A stretch of DNA of 64,000 nt from Rhodopseudomonas palustris (GTDB lineage: Bacteria; Pseudomonadota; Alphaproteobacteria; Rhizobiales; Xanthobacteraceae): contig NZ_CP058907.1 of the NCBI RefSeq assembly GCF_013415845.1, positions 4,774,001 to 4,838,000 on the forward strand. The letters are read 5' to 3'. Positions 7,778-17,376 of the stretch are shown piece after piece. Position numbers and translations under genes: made by a program. Numbering within the stretch: position 1 is the first letter of the stretch; every line of letters begins with the position of its first letter. The notes under the pieces were generated by a model that had not been told where the DNA came from, ran no database searches, and was given only the letters and a program-made list of their open reading frames with translations.

Positions 7778-9177
7778 GAGCGCTTCTCCTCCTGCTTGGC
7801 GGCGGGTCCGGTGACCAGATAGCCGGTCGCCGAGCGGTTGCGGTCGAGCCACTGCTTGGCGGCGGCACGCACATCATCGGACGTGACGGCGCGGATGCGG
7901 TCGGGCCAGCTCTGCACGTCCTGGACGCTGAGACCGGTGGTCAGCGCCTGGCCGTACCAGCGCGCCAGAGTCGCCTGATTGTCCTGCGCATAGACCGCGG
8001 CGGCGATCAGCTGGGTCTTGACGCGCTCCAGGTCCTCGGAGCGAACCGGGTTGGCGACGACGTCGGCGATCACTTCGTCGATCTTCTTCTCGATCGCCGC
8101 AAAATCGACACCCGGCTTCGGCGTGCCGGCGACGATGAAGTAGCTGTCGTCGAGCGCATTGCCCTGGTAGTTGGCCCCCACCGTGATCGCCAGCGGATTG
8201 TCGATCACCAGCGCGCGGTACAGATACGAATTGCTGCCATGGCCGAGCAGTTGCGCCAGCACTTCCAGCGCGGCGCTGTCGCCCTTGGCGCCGGTGTGGG
8301 CCGACGGCACCAGGTAATAGCGCCGCACCGCCGGTTGTTCGACGCGCGGATCGGCGAGCGTCACCGTGCGCGGCCCCGCCGGCGTCGGCTCCTGCGGGCG
8401 GATGCGCTGCGGCGGGATCGCCGGCTGCGGCGGGATCGTTCCATAGATCCGCTCGGCGAGCGGGCGAACCTCATCGGCCTCGATATCGCCGGCGATCACC
8501 AACGTGGCGTTGTTGGGCGCGTAGAACCGGCGATAGAACGCCAGGGCATCCTCACGATCGAGCTTGGCGATTTCCTGATGCCAGCCGATCACCGGCCGGC
8601 CGTAGGGATGGTTGAGATATAGCGCCGCCATGATCTGCTCGGTCAGCCGCGCGTCCGGATCGTTGGCGACCCGCATGTTGTACTCTTCGAGCACGACGTC
8701 GCGCTCCGGCAACACGTTCTCGTCCTTCAGCACCAGGCCGGTCATGCGATCGGCCTCGAACGTCATCATCTGTTCGAGGTGGGACCGCGGCACGCGCTGG
8801 AAGTAGCCGGTGAAGTCGTAGGAGGTGAACGCGTTCTCGTTACCGCCGATCTTCAGCACGGTCTGCGAGAACTCGCCGGCCGGATGCTTCTCGGTGCCCT
8901 TGAACATCAGATGTTCGAGGAAATGCGCCAGCCCCGACTTGCCGGGCGTCTCATCCGCGGAGCCGACCTTGTACCAGATCATCTGGGTCACCACCGGCGT
9001 ACGGTGATCCGGAATCACCACCACCCGAAGTCCGTTCTGCAGCGTGAAGGTCGCGGGCGGCGCGGCAGTGACGGTCTGCGCCGCAGCGGGCGTTCCCACC
9101 ACCACGGCGGCAAGGACGGCGAGCGCGGCGAGCGGGCGACGGCGCAAGACGGCGGATGCGGTCATATCAGGCATCAT
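7774..9177 (-). CDS. M16-family zinc metallopeptidase, catalytic subunit
   Basis: About 467 aa. A signal peptide (LAALAVLAAVVVGTPAAAQ) is followed by the N-terminal M16 domain with the inverted zinc motif HFLEH at about residues 85-89; the third ligand Glu should lie in the ERDVVLEEYNMR region. The C-terminal M16 domain carries GHGSNSYLYRALV. Several start codons are possible; ATG 9177 (or ATG 9165 in the same MMPDM run) puts the signal peptide at the N-terminus, whereas earlier codons would bury it. It is translationally coupled to the inactive M16 gene downstream and follows a small secreted protein and lspA on the same strand. Confidence 0.88.
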   Translation of the reverse strand: MMPDMTASAVLRRRPLAALAVLAAVVVGTPAAAQTVTAAPPATFTLQNGLRVVVIPDHRTPVVTQMIWYKVGSADETPGKSGLAHFLEHLMFKGTEKHPAGEFSQTVLKIGGNENAFTSYDFTGYFQRVPRSHLEQMMTFEADRMTGLVLKDENVLPERDVVLEEYNMRVANDPDARLTEQIMAALYLNHPYGRPVIGWHQEIAKLDREDALAFYRRFYAPNNATLVIAGDIEADEVRPLAERIYGTIPPQPAIPPQRIRPQEPTPAGPRTVTLADPRVEQPAVRRYYLVPSAHTGAKGDSAALEVLAQLLGHGSNSYLYRALVIDNPLAITVGANYQGNALDDSYFIVAGTPKPGVDFAAIEKKIDEVIADVVANPVRSEDLERVKTQLIAAAVYAQDNQATLARWYGQALTTGLSVQDVQSWPDRIRAVTSDDVRAAAKQWLDRNRSATGYLVTGPAAKQEEKRS

Positions 9178-9333
9178 CCAGGCTGGAGGACGGATCAGGC
9201 CGAGCGCCTGTCCGAAGGCAAGGCGCAAGCCATCGGCAGCGGCACTGACGTGCACGCTTGTCGACGGAACGAGAGATGGGAATGCCGCGCGATGCGGCCG
9301 GCCGTGGTGAAGCGGGACGGACGGCAACCAGGC

Positions 9334-10050
9334 TCAATTGCTGGTTTCTTTGCCCGACATGATGTCCATCCGCTTGCTGCCGAGGGCTTCCTTCGGTCCG
9401 GTGCCGTAGGCGAAGTTCGGCGACGGCGTCTGGTAGCCGGACGGCGGCTGGGTCAGGTTCTCACGCGTCGGCTCGCTGGTGAAGGTCGCGGTTTCGGTCT
9501 TGCTGCCGCCGAACACGTTCCACAGTGAGCCGTTGAAGCCGAGCTGAGACGGGCTCAGCATCGGATTGTTCTGCTGGTTGCCGGGCTGCATCGGATCGTT
9601 GCCGCCCTTGGCGGCGTCGGCGCGGACCGATTTGAGCTGCGACGGCGTCAGCGGCTGGGCCGATTCCCACGGATTCGGCTTGGCCTTGGCTTCGGCTGCC
9701 TTGATTTCCTTGCGGCGCTGCAGATCGGCGTCCTTCGGCCAGTTCGGCGCCGGCGCGGCTGCGGCGGTGGCTTCCGGCGGCGGCAGTTCGAGCTTCGGCG
9801 GCACGACAAGCGGCGAGCGCTCGCGATAGTCGATGCCGGAATTGTCCATGTTGGTGGCGCCGATACCGGACATCAGACCCTTGATCACCTTCTCTTCGAA
9901 GGTGCTGTCGTCCTCGTCGTCCTGGGCGCGGGCCACACCTGCGGAGAGCACCAGCCCAATCCCGAGCGCGACGGCGGTCAGCCGGGCGGTGCGGAGCAGC
10001 GCGGCGGTGGACGTTTCCAGCTTCGGAAGGCGGCTGTCGGTCTGGCGCAT
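9334..10050 (-). CDS. Secreted protein of unknown function, DUF3035-like
   Basis: A 238-aa protein with a signal peptide (about residues 20-42, ending GVARAQ), then an acidic stretch DDEDD, a segment ERSPLVVPPKLELPPP resembling the DUF3035 family signature, and a low-complexity Pro/Gln/Asn-rich C-terminal half. I do not know its function. The ATG at 10050 has an AGGA eight bases upstream; a GTG at 10068 is an alternative. It lies between lspA and the two M16 peptidases, on the same strand, and could act with them in the periplasm. Confidence 0.7.
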   Translation of the reverse strand: MRQTDSRLPKLETSTAALLRTARLTAVALGIGLVLSAGVARAQDDEDDSTFEEKVIKGLMSGIGATNMDNSGIDYRERSPLVVPPKLELPPPEATAAAAPAPNWPKDADLQRRKEIKAAEAKAKPNPWESAQPLTPSQLKSVRADAAKGGNDPMQPGNQQNNPMLSPSQLGFNGSLWNVFGGSKTETATFTSEPTRENLTQPPSGYQTPSPNFAYGTGPKEALGSKRMDIMSGKETSN

Positions 10051-10131
10051 GGCGTTGATCCTATTCACGTCTTGCGATCGGGCCGCAACCCGGAAGCAGG
10101 CCCAATTCCGCGCGGTCGGTATCGGCCGGGA

Positions 10132-10632
10132 TCAGGGCGCTTTTGCGGCGGGTAGCCCTATCAGGGAGTCATACAGCAGGGCCGCCACCCCGACAACAAT
10201 CGCCACGTCGGCGATGTTGAACACGTACCAATTGTAGATTTTACCGCCGATTTCAGCGTGAAGCAGGGCAAAATCGACCACCGCGCCATAGGCCAGCCGG
10301 TCGATCGCATTGCCGATCGCCCCGCCGATGATCAGACCGAGACCGATGGTCGCAAGCCTCGTGGTTGAGCGCGCCATCCAGATCGCCAGCGCCACGATCG
10401 CCACCGCCTTGAACGCCAGCATCAAGATCTGGCCTGTCGGTCCCTGCCCGGAAAACCAGCCGTAGGAGATCCCGGTGTTCCAGGCCAGCACCAGGTCGAA
10501 GAACGGCAGCACCTGCACCACGCCCTTCCGCGCCAGCTCGAACCCATACAGCAGCCAGAGCTTGGTGACCTGATCGAGCACCAGAGCGACGATGCCGGCG
10601 AGGACGCCGAGACGGGCGGGGGTCATGCGCAT
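10132..10632 (-). CDS. lspA: Lipoprotein signal peptidase (signal peptidase II)
   Basis: About 166 aa with four membrane segments. It cleaves signal peptides of diacylglyceryl-modified prolipoproteins in the inner membrane. The two catalytic aspartates are visible in the family motifs GNAIDRLAYGAVVDF and FNIADVAI; an early DQVTK motif is also present. The start is one of two close ATGs (10632 or 10626), chosen because upstream codons run into the palindromic repeat at 10657. It lies downstream of ileS, the usual ileS-lspA order in proteobacteria. Confidence 0.94.
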   Translation of the reverse strand: MRMTPARLGVLAGIVALVLDQVTKLWLLYGFELARKGVVQVLPFFDLVLAWNTGISYGWFSGQGPTGQILMLAFKAVAIVALAIWMARSTTRLATIGLGLIIGGAIGNAIDRLAYGAVVDFALLHAEIGGKIYNWYVFNIADVAIVVGVAALLYDSLIGLPAAKAP

Positions 10633-10656
10633 GAGCTCGCGGCACGACGAGGCGTC

Positions 10657-10676
10657 GTCCCCGCGCAGGCGGGGAC
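10657..10676. repeat. Short palindrome between ileS and lspA
   Basis: GTCCCCGC gcag GCGGGGAC, perfect 8-bp arms with a 4-nt loop, within the 156-bp ileS-lspA gap. It resembles the family C intergenic repeats seen at 35275 and 53084. The gap may weaken co-transcription of lspA with ileS. Confidence 0.5.
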
Positions 10677-10788
10677 CCATACGCCGTGTCGGTCATGTTG
10701 AGACGAGGCATCGGTCATCGGCTTGGCCTTGCCGCACTCACTGGCGTCAAGCCCGGCCATAACGGGCGTGGGTGAGGATGCACGCCGC

Positions 10789-13700
10789 TCAAGCCGCTGC
10801 GCCCCCCAGCGCCTTCCACTCCCGCAGCGCCTGGGCGTCGCGGGGGGAGACGTCGGGATATTCGGCGTCGGAACCGACGCTGGAGAGGATCTTCCAGGAC
10901 CGTGCGCATTTGGTGCCCTGCGCCCGCTCGACCACCACGGCGACGTCGGCCAGCTCCGGCAGCCGGAAGGCGTCCGCCGGCGGCGTGTCGTTGCCGCGCA
11001 GGATCTCGACCATCGCGTTCGAGGTGATGCAGATCTCCGCCCAGTCGACGTCGAAGATATCGCCCATGAATGCTTCCGGCAGATAGATCATCGGCGAGGC
11101 TTCGAGCGACGATCCGATCCGCTTGGCGGCGCGTTCGACTTCCAGTGCGCCGGTGACGACGCGGCGCACCGCGCGGATCAGCGTCCATTTCTTCGCCAGC
11201 GCGTCGTCGCGATATTCGCCGAGGTCGAGCGGGAACAGCGTCAGGTGAACGCTCGGCTCGGCGTCGGGCCGGTACATGCTCCAGGCTTCGTCCGCGGTGA
11301 ACGACAGCACCGGCGCCAGCCATTTCAGGATCGCATCGCAGATGATGTCGATCGTGGTCAGCGCCGCCTTGCGGGCCAGCGACGACGGCGGGTCGCAATA
11401 CAGCGTGTCCTTGCGGATGTCGAAATAGAACGCCGACAGCTCGGTGTTCATGAACGCCGCGAGCGACGCCACCACGGTCTTGTAGTCGAACTCGGCGTAG
11501 GCGGCCCGCACCGTCGCACTCTGCTCGGCGAGCTGATGCAGCATCAACCGCTCCAGCTCCGGCATGTCGGCGAACGCCACCGCTTCGTCGCGCTTATAGT
11601 GATGCAGCGTGCCGAGCATCCAGCGGATCGAGTTGCGCAGCTTGCGATAGGTCTCGACCACGTTCTTGAGGATCTCGGGGCCGATGCGCTGATCGTCGGC
11701 GTAGTCGGTGGCGCACACCCACAGCCGCAGGATGTCGGCGCCGGACGACGCGATCACCTTGGCCGGATCGGTGGTGTTGCCGAGCGACTTCGACATCTTG
11801 CGGCCCTGCTCGTCGAGCGTGAAGCCGTGGGTCAGCACGACATCATAGGGCGCGCGGCCGCGGGTGCCGCAGCTCTCCAGCAGCGACGAATGGAACCAGC
11901 CGCGATGCTGGTCCGAGCCTTCGAGATACATCACCGTGTCGGCGCCGCCGTCGACCTTGCGGCGGATGCCGGCGAGGCCGGGGAAGTTCTGCGCGTCTTC
12001 GAGCACGAACGCATGGGTCGAACCGGAATCGAACCAGACGTCGAGAATGTCGTCGACCTTGCGCCAGCCTTCGGCCGCGCGATCGCCGAGGAAGCGCTCG
12101 GCGGCACCTTCGGCGTACCAGGCGTCGGCGCCTTCCTGCATGAAAGCTTCGGCGATGCGCTGGTTGACGATCTCGTCCTGCAGGATGTCGACCGAGCCGT
12201 CGCCCTTGTCCTTGATGAACACCGCGATCGGCACGCCCCAGGCGCGCTGCCGCGAGATCACCCAGTCGGGGCGGCCGGAGATCATGCCGTTGATGCGGTT
12301 CTGGCCGGCCGGCGGCACCCATTGGGTGACCGAGATCGCCTGCAGCGCGCGGGCCCGCAGCGTGTCGCCGGGTTTCGCCACACCGTCATCGACGATGTCC
12401 TTGTCCATCGCGATGAACCATTGCGGCGTGTTGCGGAAGATCACCGGCTTCTTCGAGCGCCACGAATGCGGATACTGGTGCTTCAGCTTGCCGCGCGCCA
12501 GCAGCGCGCCGCGCGCGATCAGGGCCTGGATCACCGCCTCGTTGGCGTCGCCCTTCTCGCCCTTGTCGTTGATCACCCGCTTGCCGGTGAACCCCGGCGC
12601 CTGCTCGGTGAGCGCGCCGTTCTCATCGACGGTGTAGGGAATGACCGACGAAATGCCGCGCGCTTCCAGAGCGCGGGCGTTGTGCATCCAGATATCGAAG
12701 TCCTCGCGGCCGTGGCCCGGCGCGGTGTGGACGAAGCCGGTGCCGGTGTCGTCGGTGACGTGATCACCGTCGAGCAGCGGCACGGTGAACTCATAACCGC
12801 CGGCGAGTCCCTGCAGCGGATGCGCGCACTCGCTTGCTTTCAGCACGTCGGCACCGACGTCCGAGACCTTCTCGTACGCCACGACGCGCGCCTGCTTGAA
12901 CACACTCTCGGCGAGCCCATCGGCGAGGATCAGCAGGTCGCCGGTCTTGGCCCAATTATCAGCCGGCGCATCGGTGACTTTGTACAGGCCATAACCGATC
13001 TTCGACGAGAAGCTGATCGCGCGGTTGCCCGGCAGCGTCCAGGGCGTCGTGGTCCAGATCACGACGCTGGCGTCCTTGGTCGACGCATCGCCGGTCTTGA
13101 CCGGAAACTTCACCCACACCGTATCCGAGGTGTAGTCCTCGTACTCGACCTCGGCCTCGGCGAGCGCGGTCTTCTCGACCACGCTCCACATCACCGGCTT
13201 ACTGCCGCGATACAGCGTGCCGTTGGCGGCGAACTTCATCAGTTCGCGGGCGATCTGCGCCTCGGCGGCGTAGTTCATCGTGGCGTAGGGATGATCCCAG
13301 TCGCCGATCACGCCGAGCCGCTTGAACTCCTCGCGCTGCACGTTCAGCCATTTGTCGGCGTAGGCGCGGCACTCCTTGCGGAACGCGATGATCGCGGCCG
13401 AATCCTTGAAGTTCGGCTTCGGCTTGCCCTTGGAGCGGTAGTTCTCTTCCTCGATCTTCCACTCGATCGGCAGGCCGTGGCAGTCCCAGCCGGGCACGTA
13501 GTTGGAGTCGAACCCGAGCATCTGCTGGCTCTTGGTCACGACGTCCTTCAGGATCTTGTTCAGCGCATGCCCGATATGGATGTTGCCGTTGGCATAGGGC
13601 GGGCCGTCGTGCAGCACGAATTTGGCGCGGCCGCGGGCGCTTTCGCGCAGCTTGCCGTAGAGGTCCATCTCCTCCCAGCGCTTGAGCAGCTCCGGCTCGC

Positions 13701-13806
13701 GCTGCGGCAACCCGGCGCGCATCGGAAATTCCGTCTGCGGCAGGAAGAGCGTTTTGGAATAGTCGTTACCGCTCTGGGCGGCGTCGGTCTTGGGCTTGTC
13801 GGACAT
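10789..13806 (-). CDS. ileS: Isoleucyl-tRNA synthetase
   Basis: A 1005-aa class-I aminoacyl-tRNA synthetase that charges tRNA-Ile. The ATP motif HIGH is at residues 77-80 ([11 protein letters not shown]) and KMSKS at about 670 ([10 protein letters not shown]). The CP1 editing domain lies between them, with the typical [14 protein letters not shown] motif. The C-terminal zinc-finger region keeps only a single Cys (KCARSWKIL) where E. coli IleS has two CxxC pairs, so the zinc site looks lost. It sits between the acetyltransferase/ribF pair and lspA on the same strand. Confidence 0.97.
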   Translation of the reverse strand: MSDKPKTDAAQSGNDYSKTLFLPQTEFPMRAGLPQREPELLKRWEEMDLYGKLRESARGRAKFVLHDGPPYANGNIHIGHALNKILKDVVTKSQQMLGFDSNYVPGWDCHGLPIEWKIEEENYRSKGKPKPNFKDSAAIIAFRKECRAYADKWLNVQREEFKRLGVIGDWDHPYATMNYAAEAQIARELMKFAANGTLYRGSKPVMWSVVEKTALAEAEVEYEDYTSDTVWVKFPVKTGDASTKDASVVIWTTTPWTLPGNRAISFSSKIGYGLYKVTDAPADNWAKTGDLLILADGLAESVFKQARVVAYEKVSDVGADVLKASECAHPLQGLAGGYEFTVPLLDGDHVTDDTGTGFVHTAPGHGREDFDIWMHNARALEARGISSVIPYTVDENGALTEQAPGFTGKRVINDKGEKGDANEAVIQALIARGALLARGKLKHQYPHSWRSKKPVIFRNTPQWFIAMDKDIVDDGVAKPGDTLRARALQAISVTQWVPPAGQNRINGMISGRPDWVISRQRAWGVPIAVFIKDKGDGSVDILQDEIVNQRIAEAFMQEGADAWYAEGAAERFLGDRAAEGWRKVDDILDVWFDSGSTHAFVLEDAQNFPGLAGIRRKVDGGADTVMYLEGSDQHRGWFHSSLLESCGTRGRAPYDVVLTHGFTLDEQGRKMSKSLGNTTDPAKVIASSGADILRLWVCATDYADDQRIGPEILKNVVETYRKLRNSIRWMLGTLHHYKRDEAVAFADMPELERLMLHQLAEQSATVRAAYAEFDYKTVVASLAAFMNTELSAFYFDIRKDTLYCDPPSSLARKAALTTIDIICDAILKWLAPVLSFTADEAWSMYRPDAEPSVHLTLFPLDLGEYRDDALAKKWTLIRAVRRVVTGALEVERAAKRIGSSLEASPMIYLPEAFMGDIFDVDWAEICITSNAMVEILRGNDTPPADAFRLPELADVAVVVERAQGTKCARSWKILSSVGSDAEYPDVSPRDAQALREWKALGGAAA

Positions 13807-13988
13807 GGAAGCTCTGGGTCAAGAGGCGCTGACGCGATCGATCGCGATGATAGTGAGACGGGTCCCGGTCTTGCGCCGAACTCAAAGCTCAGGCGGAAGC
13901 CGGGCCGATAATGCTGATGATGGCGCGCCGTGCAGACATGCGGGCATTCATTAGCAGGCGGTCGCAGGATCGCAAAGCCCCGCGGCGG

Positions 13989-14561
13989 TCATCCTTGCGT
14001 CTGGCCGCCCTTCCCCAGCGGCTTGGCCGGGTTGCCGCCGACGATGGCATGGGGGGCGACGTCGCGGGTCACCACGCTGCCGGCACCGATCACGGCGCCG
14101 TCGCCGATGCTGATGCCGGGCAGGATGATGGCACCGCCGCCGATCCAGACGTCGTTGCCGATCGTCACCGGCCGGCCGAATTCCAGGCCATCGCGGCGGG
14201 TGGCGGCGTCGCGCGGGTGGTCGGCCGCATAGATCTGCACCGCCGGGCCGATCTGGGTGCGGTCGCCGATCCGGACCGGCATGATGTCCAGGATCACGCA
14301 GTTGAAATTGAGGAAGACGTTGTCGCCGACGAAGATGTTGTAGCCGCAGTCGCAGAAGAACGGCGGCCGCACCACCGCGCCCTTGCCGACATGGCCGAAA
14401 TGCTCCGTCAGCAGCGCATGCCGCTCCGCCACCGGCTGCGCACCGGAAGCATTGTAGCGGGCGATCCAGGCCTTGTTGGCGGCCTCGTCGGCGGCGAGCT
14501 CCGGGCTGCCGGGGCGATACAGCTCGCCCGCCAGCATCTTTTCCTTCTCGGTCCGGTTCAT
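13989..14561 (-). CDS. Maltose/sugar O-acetyltransferase (hexapeptide-repeat family)
   Basis: A 190-aa acetyl-CoA-dependent O-acetyltransferase of the Maa/NodL/LacA group. An N-terminal Mac domain (about residues 5-55, KEKMLAGELY) is followed by left-handed beta-helix hexapeptide repeats such as IGNDVWIGGGAIILPGISIG and VIGAGSVVTRDV; the catalytic His is probably in AADHPRD. The ATG at 14561 overlaps the ribF stop by four bases (ATGA), so it is coupled to ribF. The acceptor sugar cannot be told from sequence; NodL-type acetylation of an oligosaccharide is possible. A 182-bp gap with no visible gene separates it from ileS. Confidence 0.88.
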   Translation of the reverse strand: MNRTEKEKMLAGELYRPGSPELAADEAANKAWIARYNASGAQPVAERHALLTEHFGHVGKGAVVRPPFFCDCGYNIFVGDNVFLNFNCVILDIMPVRIGDRTQIGPAVQIYAADHPRDAATRRDGLEFGRPVTIGNDVWIGGGAIILPGISIGDGAVIGAGSVVTRDVAPHAIVGGNPAKPLGKGGQTQG

Positions 14562-15526
14562 CGCAGCGCGCCGAGCTTGGGGAACGCACCGTGGTCGGCG
14601 GCGAGTGCCGCGCGGGCGCGGGCGGAATCGTCGTCCATTTGCCGGATCAGCGCCTCGATGCTCTCGAACTTCTCCTCGTCGCGGATGAAGGCGATGAAGG
14701 CGACGTCGAGCGTCTCGCCGTACAGCGGCTCGTTGAAATCGAACACGAACACTTCGAGCAGCGGCGCGCCGTTGTCGAAGGTCGGCCGGCGGCCGAAATT
14801 CGCCACCGCGTCGTAGTGCCTACCGCCGCGGCCGACCCGCACCGCATAGATGCCGTGCTTCAGGCTGCATTGCGGATCGAGCCGGATATTGGCAGTGGGG
14901 TAGCCGAGGTCGCGGCCGCGCTTGTCGCCATGGATCACCTCGCCGGTGACAAACCACGGCCCACCGAGCATCTCGGTCGCGGCTGCGATGTGGCCCTCCT
15001 CCAGGCACTTGCGGATCGCGCTCGACGACACCGGATGGTCGCCGAAATCGACATGCGGCTGGACGTCGACCTCGATCCCGAGCGACGGCGCCTCGGCCAC
15101 CAGCATCGACGGCGAGCCGCCGCGGCCCTTGCCGAAGTGGAAATCGTAGCCGATCGCGATGCCCTGCACCCCGAGCCGGCCGATCAGCTCATGCTGGATG
15201 AAATCATGCGCCGTGGTGGACGCGCGACGGGCGTCGAAGCTGAGGATCACTGCGCCATCGAGCCCGGTCCCCGCCAGCAGCCGTAGCTTGGCGGTCTCGT
15301 CGGTGAGCCGGAATTGCGGGACGTCGGGGCTGAAGAACTTGCGCGGATGCGGCTCGAACGTCACCGCCAGAGCGGGCGCCTTCTTGGTCCGCGCCATGTC
15401 CAGGCAGGCGCCGATCACGGCGCGATGGCCGCGGTGGACGCCGTCGAAATTGCCCATCGCCACCACCGCGCCCTTGGGGATCACGGCCGTCGGCGTATCG
15501 TCGCGGATTACGGCAAAGCCTGTCAT
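14558..15526 (-). CDS. ribF: Bifunctional riboflavin kinase / FAD synthetase
   Basis: A 322-aa enzyme that phosphorylates riboflavin to FMN and adenylates FMN to FAD. The N-terminal nucleotidyltransferase part has GNFDGVHRGH (about residues 25-34) and SSSAIRKCLEEG. The C-terminal riboflavin kinase domain has GDKRGRDLGYPTANI, where the PTAN motif binds ATP and magnesium. Its place upstream of ileS and lspA matches the conserved ribF-ileS-lspA order, here interrupted by the acetyltransferase gene. Confidence 0.95.
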   Translation of the reverse strand: MTGFAVIRDDTPTAVIPKGAVVAMGNFDGVHRGHRAVIGACLDMARTKKAPALAVTFEPHPRKFFSPDVPQFRLTDETAKLRLLAGTGLDGAVILSFDARRASTTAHDFIQHELIGRLGVQGIAIGYDFHFGKGRGGSPSMLVAEAPSLGIEVDVQPHVDFGDHPVSSSAIRKCLEEGHIAAATEMLGGPWFVTGEVIHGDKRGRDLGYPTANIRLDPQCSLKHGIYAVRVGRGGRHYDAVANFGRRPTFDNGAPLLEVFVFDFNEPLYGETLDVAFIAFIRDEEKFESIEALIRQMDDDSARARAALAADHGAFPKLGALR

Positions 15527-15648
15527 TTGGGATTCAGTTCATCGCATTCAGGAGGGACCCGGACCGTGACGCGGAGCCGCGCGCGGTGTCAAGCCATCGT
15601 GCGGCCTGGGACACCTTCGGGGACTGCCTGAAGCGAGGCGCCGTGGGC

Positions 15649-16344
15649 TCAGCCGCCGCGCAGCGGCGGCACTTCGAGCTGGTCGCGGCGGCAGGCGCGG
15701 CGATCGATTTCCTCGCAGGCCCGGAATTGCAGATCCTTGCTCATGCAGATCCGCACTTCGCTGAGCCGCTTGCGGTCGCACATCACCGCAATCGCCGAGT
15801 TCGACAAGCCCGGATTGACCTTGATGAAGGCGGCCTCGACCTCGTCGGCCGTGACGGTGCGCGGCTCCTTGGCATCGATGAAATCCGGCGGGATCCGGAC
15901 CGCGGCGCGGGCCTTGCGGATCTGCTCGAAATAGCTGCGCTGCGACAGCCCTGCGCAGGTGCCGTGCTTGTCCCACTCGTTGTAGATCAGCCCCGGCGCC
16001 GGCATCAGGTCGAGCATCGAGTCGACGATGCGGCGATCGAGCCGCGGCGCCGGACGCTCGCAATATTCGGGGAAGCCGCGCTCGTATTGCGGCCACAGCC
16101 CGTGCACCACGAAAGCGAACGGACGCCCGCCGCACTGCAGCTGCTGCGACCGGCCGCTGAGGCCGCGTTCGGACGCCTGCTCGCAATAAGACGGCGACCA
16201 CGACAGCGCCAGTAAATAGAAATCGAACGCGCCGGGCGCATTCTGGCGACGGTCCTGAGCCTCGGCTCCGGCCGAGGTGAACAGAGCCCCGACCACCGCG
16301 CAGGCGGCGATCAGCGACCGTCGTCGACGTCGAAATCCAAGCAT
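15649..16344 (-). CDS. Secreted ribonuclease T2
   Basis: A 231-aa protein with a signal peptide (ending near SAGAEAQ). Both conserved active-site segments of the T2 family are present: FVVHGLWP with His81 and Trp84, and NEWDKHGTC with Glu123, Lys126 and His127. Such enzymes cut single-stranded RNA without base preference through a 2',3'-cyclic phosphate. Several cysteines suggest disulfides and periplasmic action. It is upstream of ribF, separated by 122 bp, and probably transcribed alone. Confidence 0.93.
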   Translation of the reverse strand: MLGFRRRRRSLIAACAVVGALFTSAGAEAQDRRQNAPGAFDFYLLALSWSPSYCEQASERGLSGRSQQLQCGGRPFAFVVHGLWPQYERGFPEYCERPAPRLDRRIVDSMLDLMPAPGLIYNEWDKHGTCAGLSQRSYFEQIRKARAAVRIPPDFIDAKEPRTVTADEVEAAFIKVNPGLSNSAIAVMCDRKRLSEVRICMSKDLQFRACEEIDRRACRRDQLEVPPLRGG

Positions 16345-16448
16345 GTGACAGGGCCCTGCTGCTGGAGGTGCGAAAAGCCTACCAGGACTCAGGAACGTTT
16401 CAAGAACGCAAATGGTCGATGGCGCTGCGGTTCAGCGCGGCACGCCGC

Positions 16449-16910
16449 TCAGGGCTTGGCGGCCTTGCAGACCGGATTGAACGCCCAGTTGCGATCGACG
16501 CCGACGACGCAGAATTCGACGCCATCCACGAAGCCGGCCAGACCGCCGTCTTCGATGATCGAGAAGTACACCGGGTGGGTCTTGCCGTCGTTCAACAGCG
16601 CGTCGGCGGCACAAAAGCGGCGCGGAATGTTGTCGCTCTGCCAGGGGCGGAACGCGACGTCGCGGATCTTGGCATAGGCGGTGATGCGCAGATCCGAATT
16701 CCAGAAGTTGCCTTCCTTCTCGGCGAACTGGTGGGTGATCGACGGCAGCGCCGCTTCGCACGGCGGCAGGTTGCCGTCATAGCGCGGGCCCGACAGCCAG
16801 AAGTTCATCTCGAGCGGATTGGCCGCCTGAGCGGTGGGTGCCAGCGCGAACAGGCCGAGCAGGGCCGCGACCGCGGCGACGGGCGTTTTCAACGTCGAAA
16901 TGAATCGCAT
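16449..16910 (-). CDS. Small secreted protein of unknown function
   Basis: A 153-aa protein with a signal peptide (about residues 1-29, ending PTAQAA). The mature part is about 124 aa with four cysteines, including CEAALP and VCKAAKP, and looks like a compact disulfide-bonded fold (SDLRITAYAKIRDVAFRPW). I do not recognise a family. It is transcribed on its own, upstream of the RNase T2 gene and divergent from the next secreted proteins. Confidence 0.7.
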   Translation of the reverse strand: MRFISTLKTPVAAVAALLGLFALAPTAQAANPLEMNFWLSGPRYDGNLPPCEAALPSITHQFAEKEGNFWNSDLRITAYAKIRDVAFRPWQSDNIPRRFCAADALLNDGKTHPVYFSIIEDGGLAGFVDGVEFCVVGVDRNWAFNPVCKAAKP

Positions 16911-17076
16911 GGCTCATCCACCGGAATTCGATGCGGCGGACGGTGCCGCGAAGCCATGCCGAGGTCAAGTGCGGGCCGGCCACACCTCGGCAGAACCCCA
17001 CGCGGAACGCGGCCGTGTTCTTTCCATTCTCATGGCGGCGTTCTAGACTCGAATACATCGAGAGAGGGAGACGACG

Positions 17077-17367
17077 ATGCGATTGATGGGGGCTGCCGGC
17101 TTGGCCGTTCTGGGTGCGGTGCTGGCGAGCACGGCGGCGCGCGCCGATTATGTGCCGCCGTTCAAGGGCAATGATACCGGCGGGATCATCTCCACCAATC
17201 TGATCGGCCATGCCGACGTCCGCGCCATGGCGGTCGATCACTGCGCCCGTTACGGCAAGGTGGTGAAGCTGCTCGGCGTGCAGGCCAATTACGGCGGCTA
17301 CATCTCGTTCGCGTGCCGCTGGGTGCCGTATGGCGCCGACGAGCGGCCGCTGCGGACCAAGTACTGA
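17077..17367 (+). CDS. Small secreted protein of unknown function
   Basis: A 96-aa protein with a signal peptide (AVLGAVLASTAARA, cut near residue 23). The mature 73 residues contain two cysteines (HCARYG and FACRW) likely to be paired. A ribosome-binding site GAGAGAGGGAG lies seven bases before the ATG. It is followed after nine bases by the DUF3617 gene, so the two form an operon. The function is unknown. Confidence 0.72.
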   Translation: MRLMGAAGLAVLGAVLASTAARADYVPPFKGNDTGGIISTNLIGHADVRAMAVDHCARYGKVVKLLGVQANYGGYISFACRWVPYGADERPLRTKY

Positions 17368-17376
17368 GCCACGCCG

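Noticed and set aside
10723..13911. A very long open frame on the plus strand opposite ileS (over 1000 codons)
   Set aside because: It is the antisense shadow of ileS. GC-rich genomes leave long stop-free frames opposite real genes. Its translation is Arg/Ala/Val/His-rich with no domain, while the other strand encodes a full IleS.
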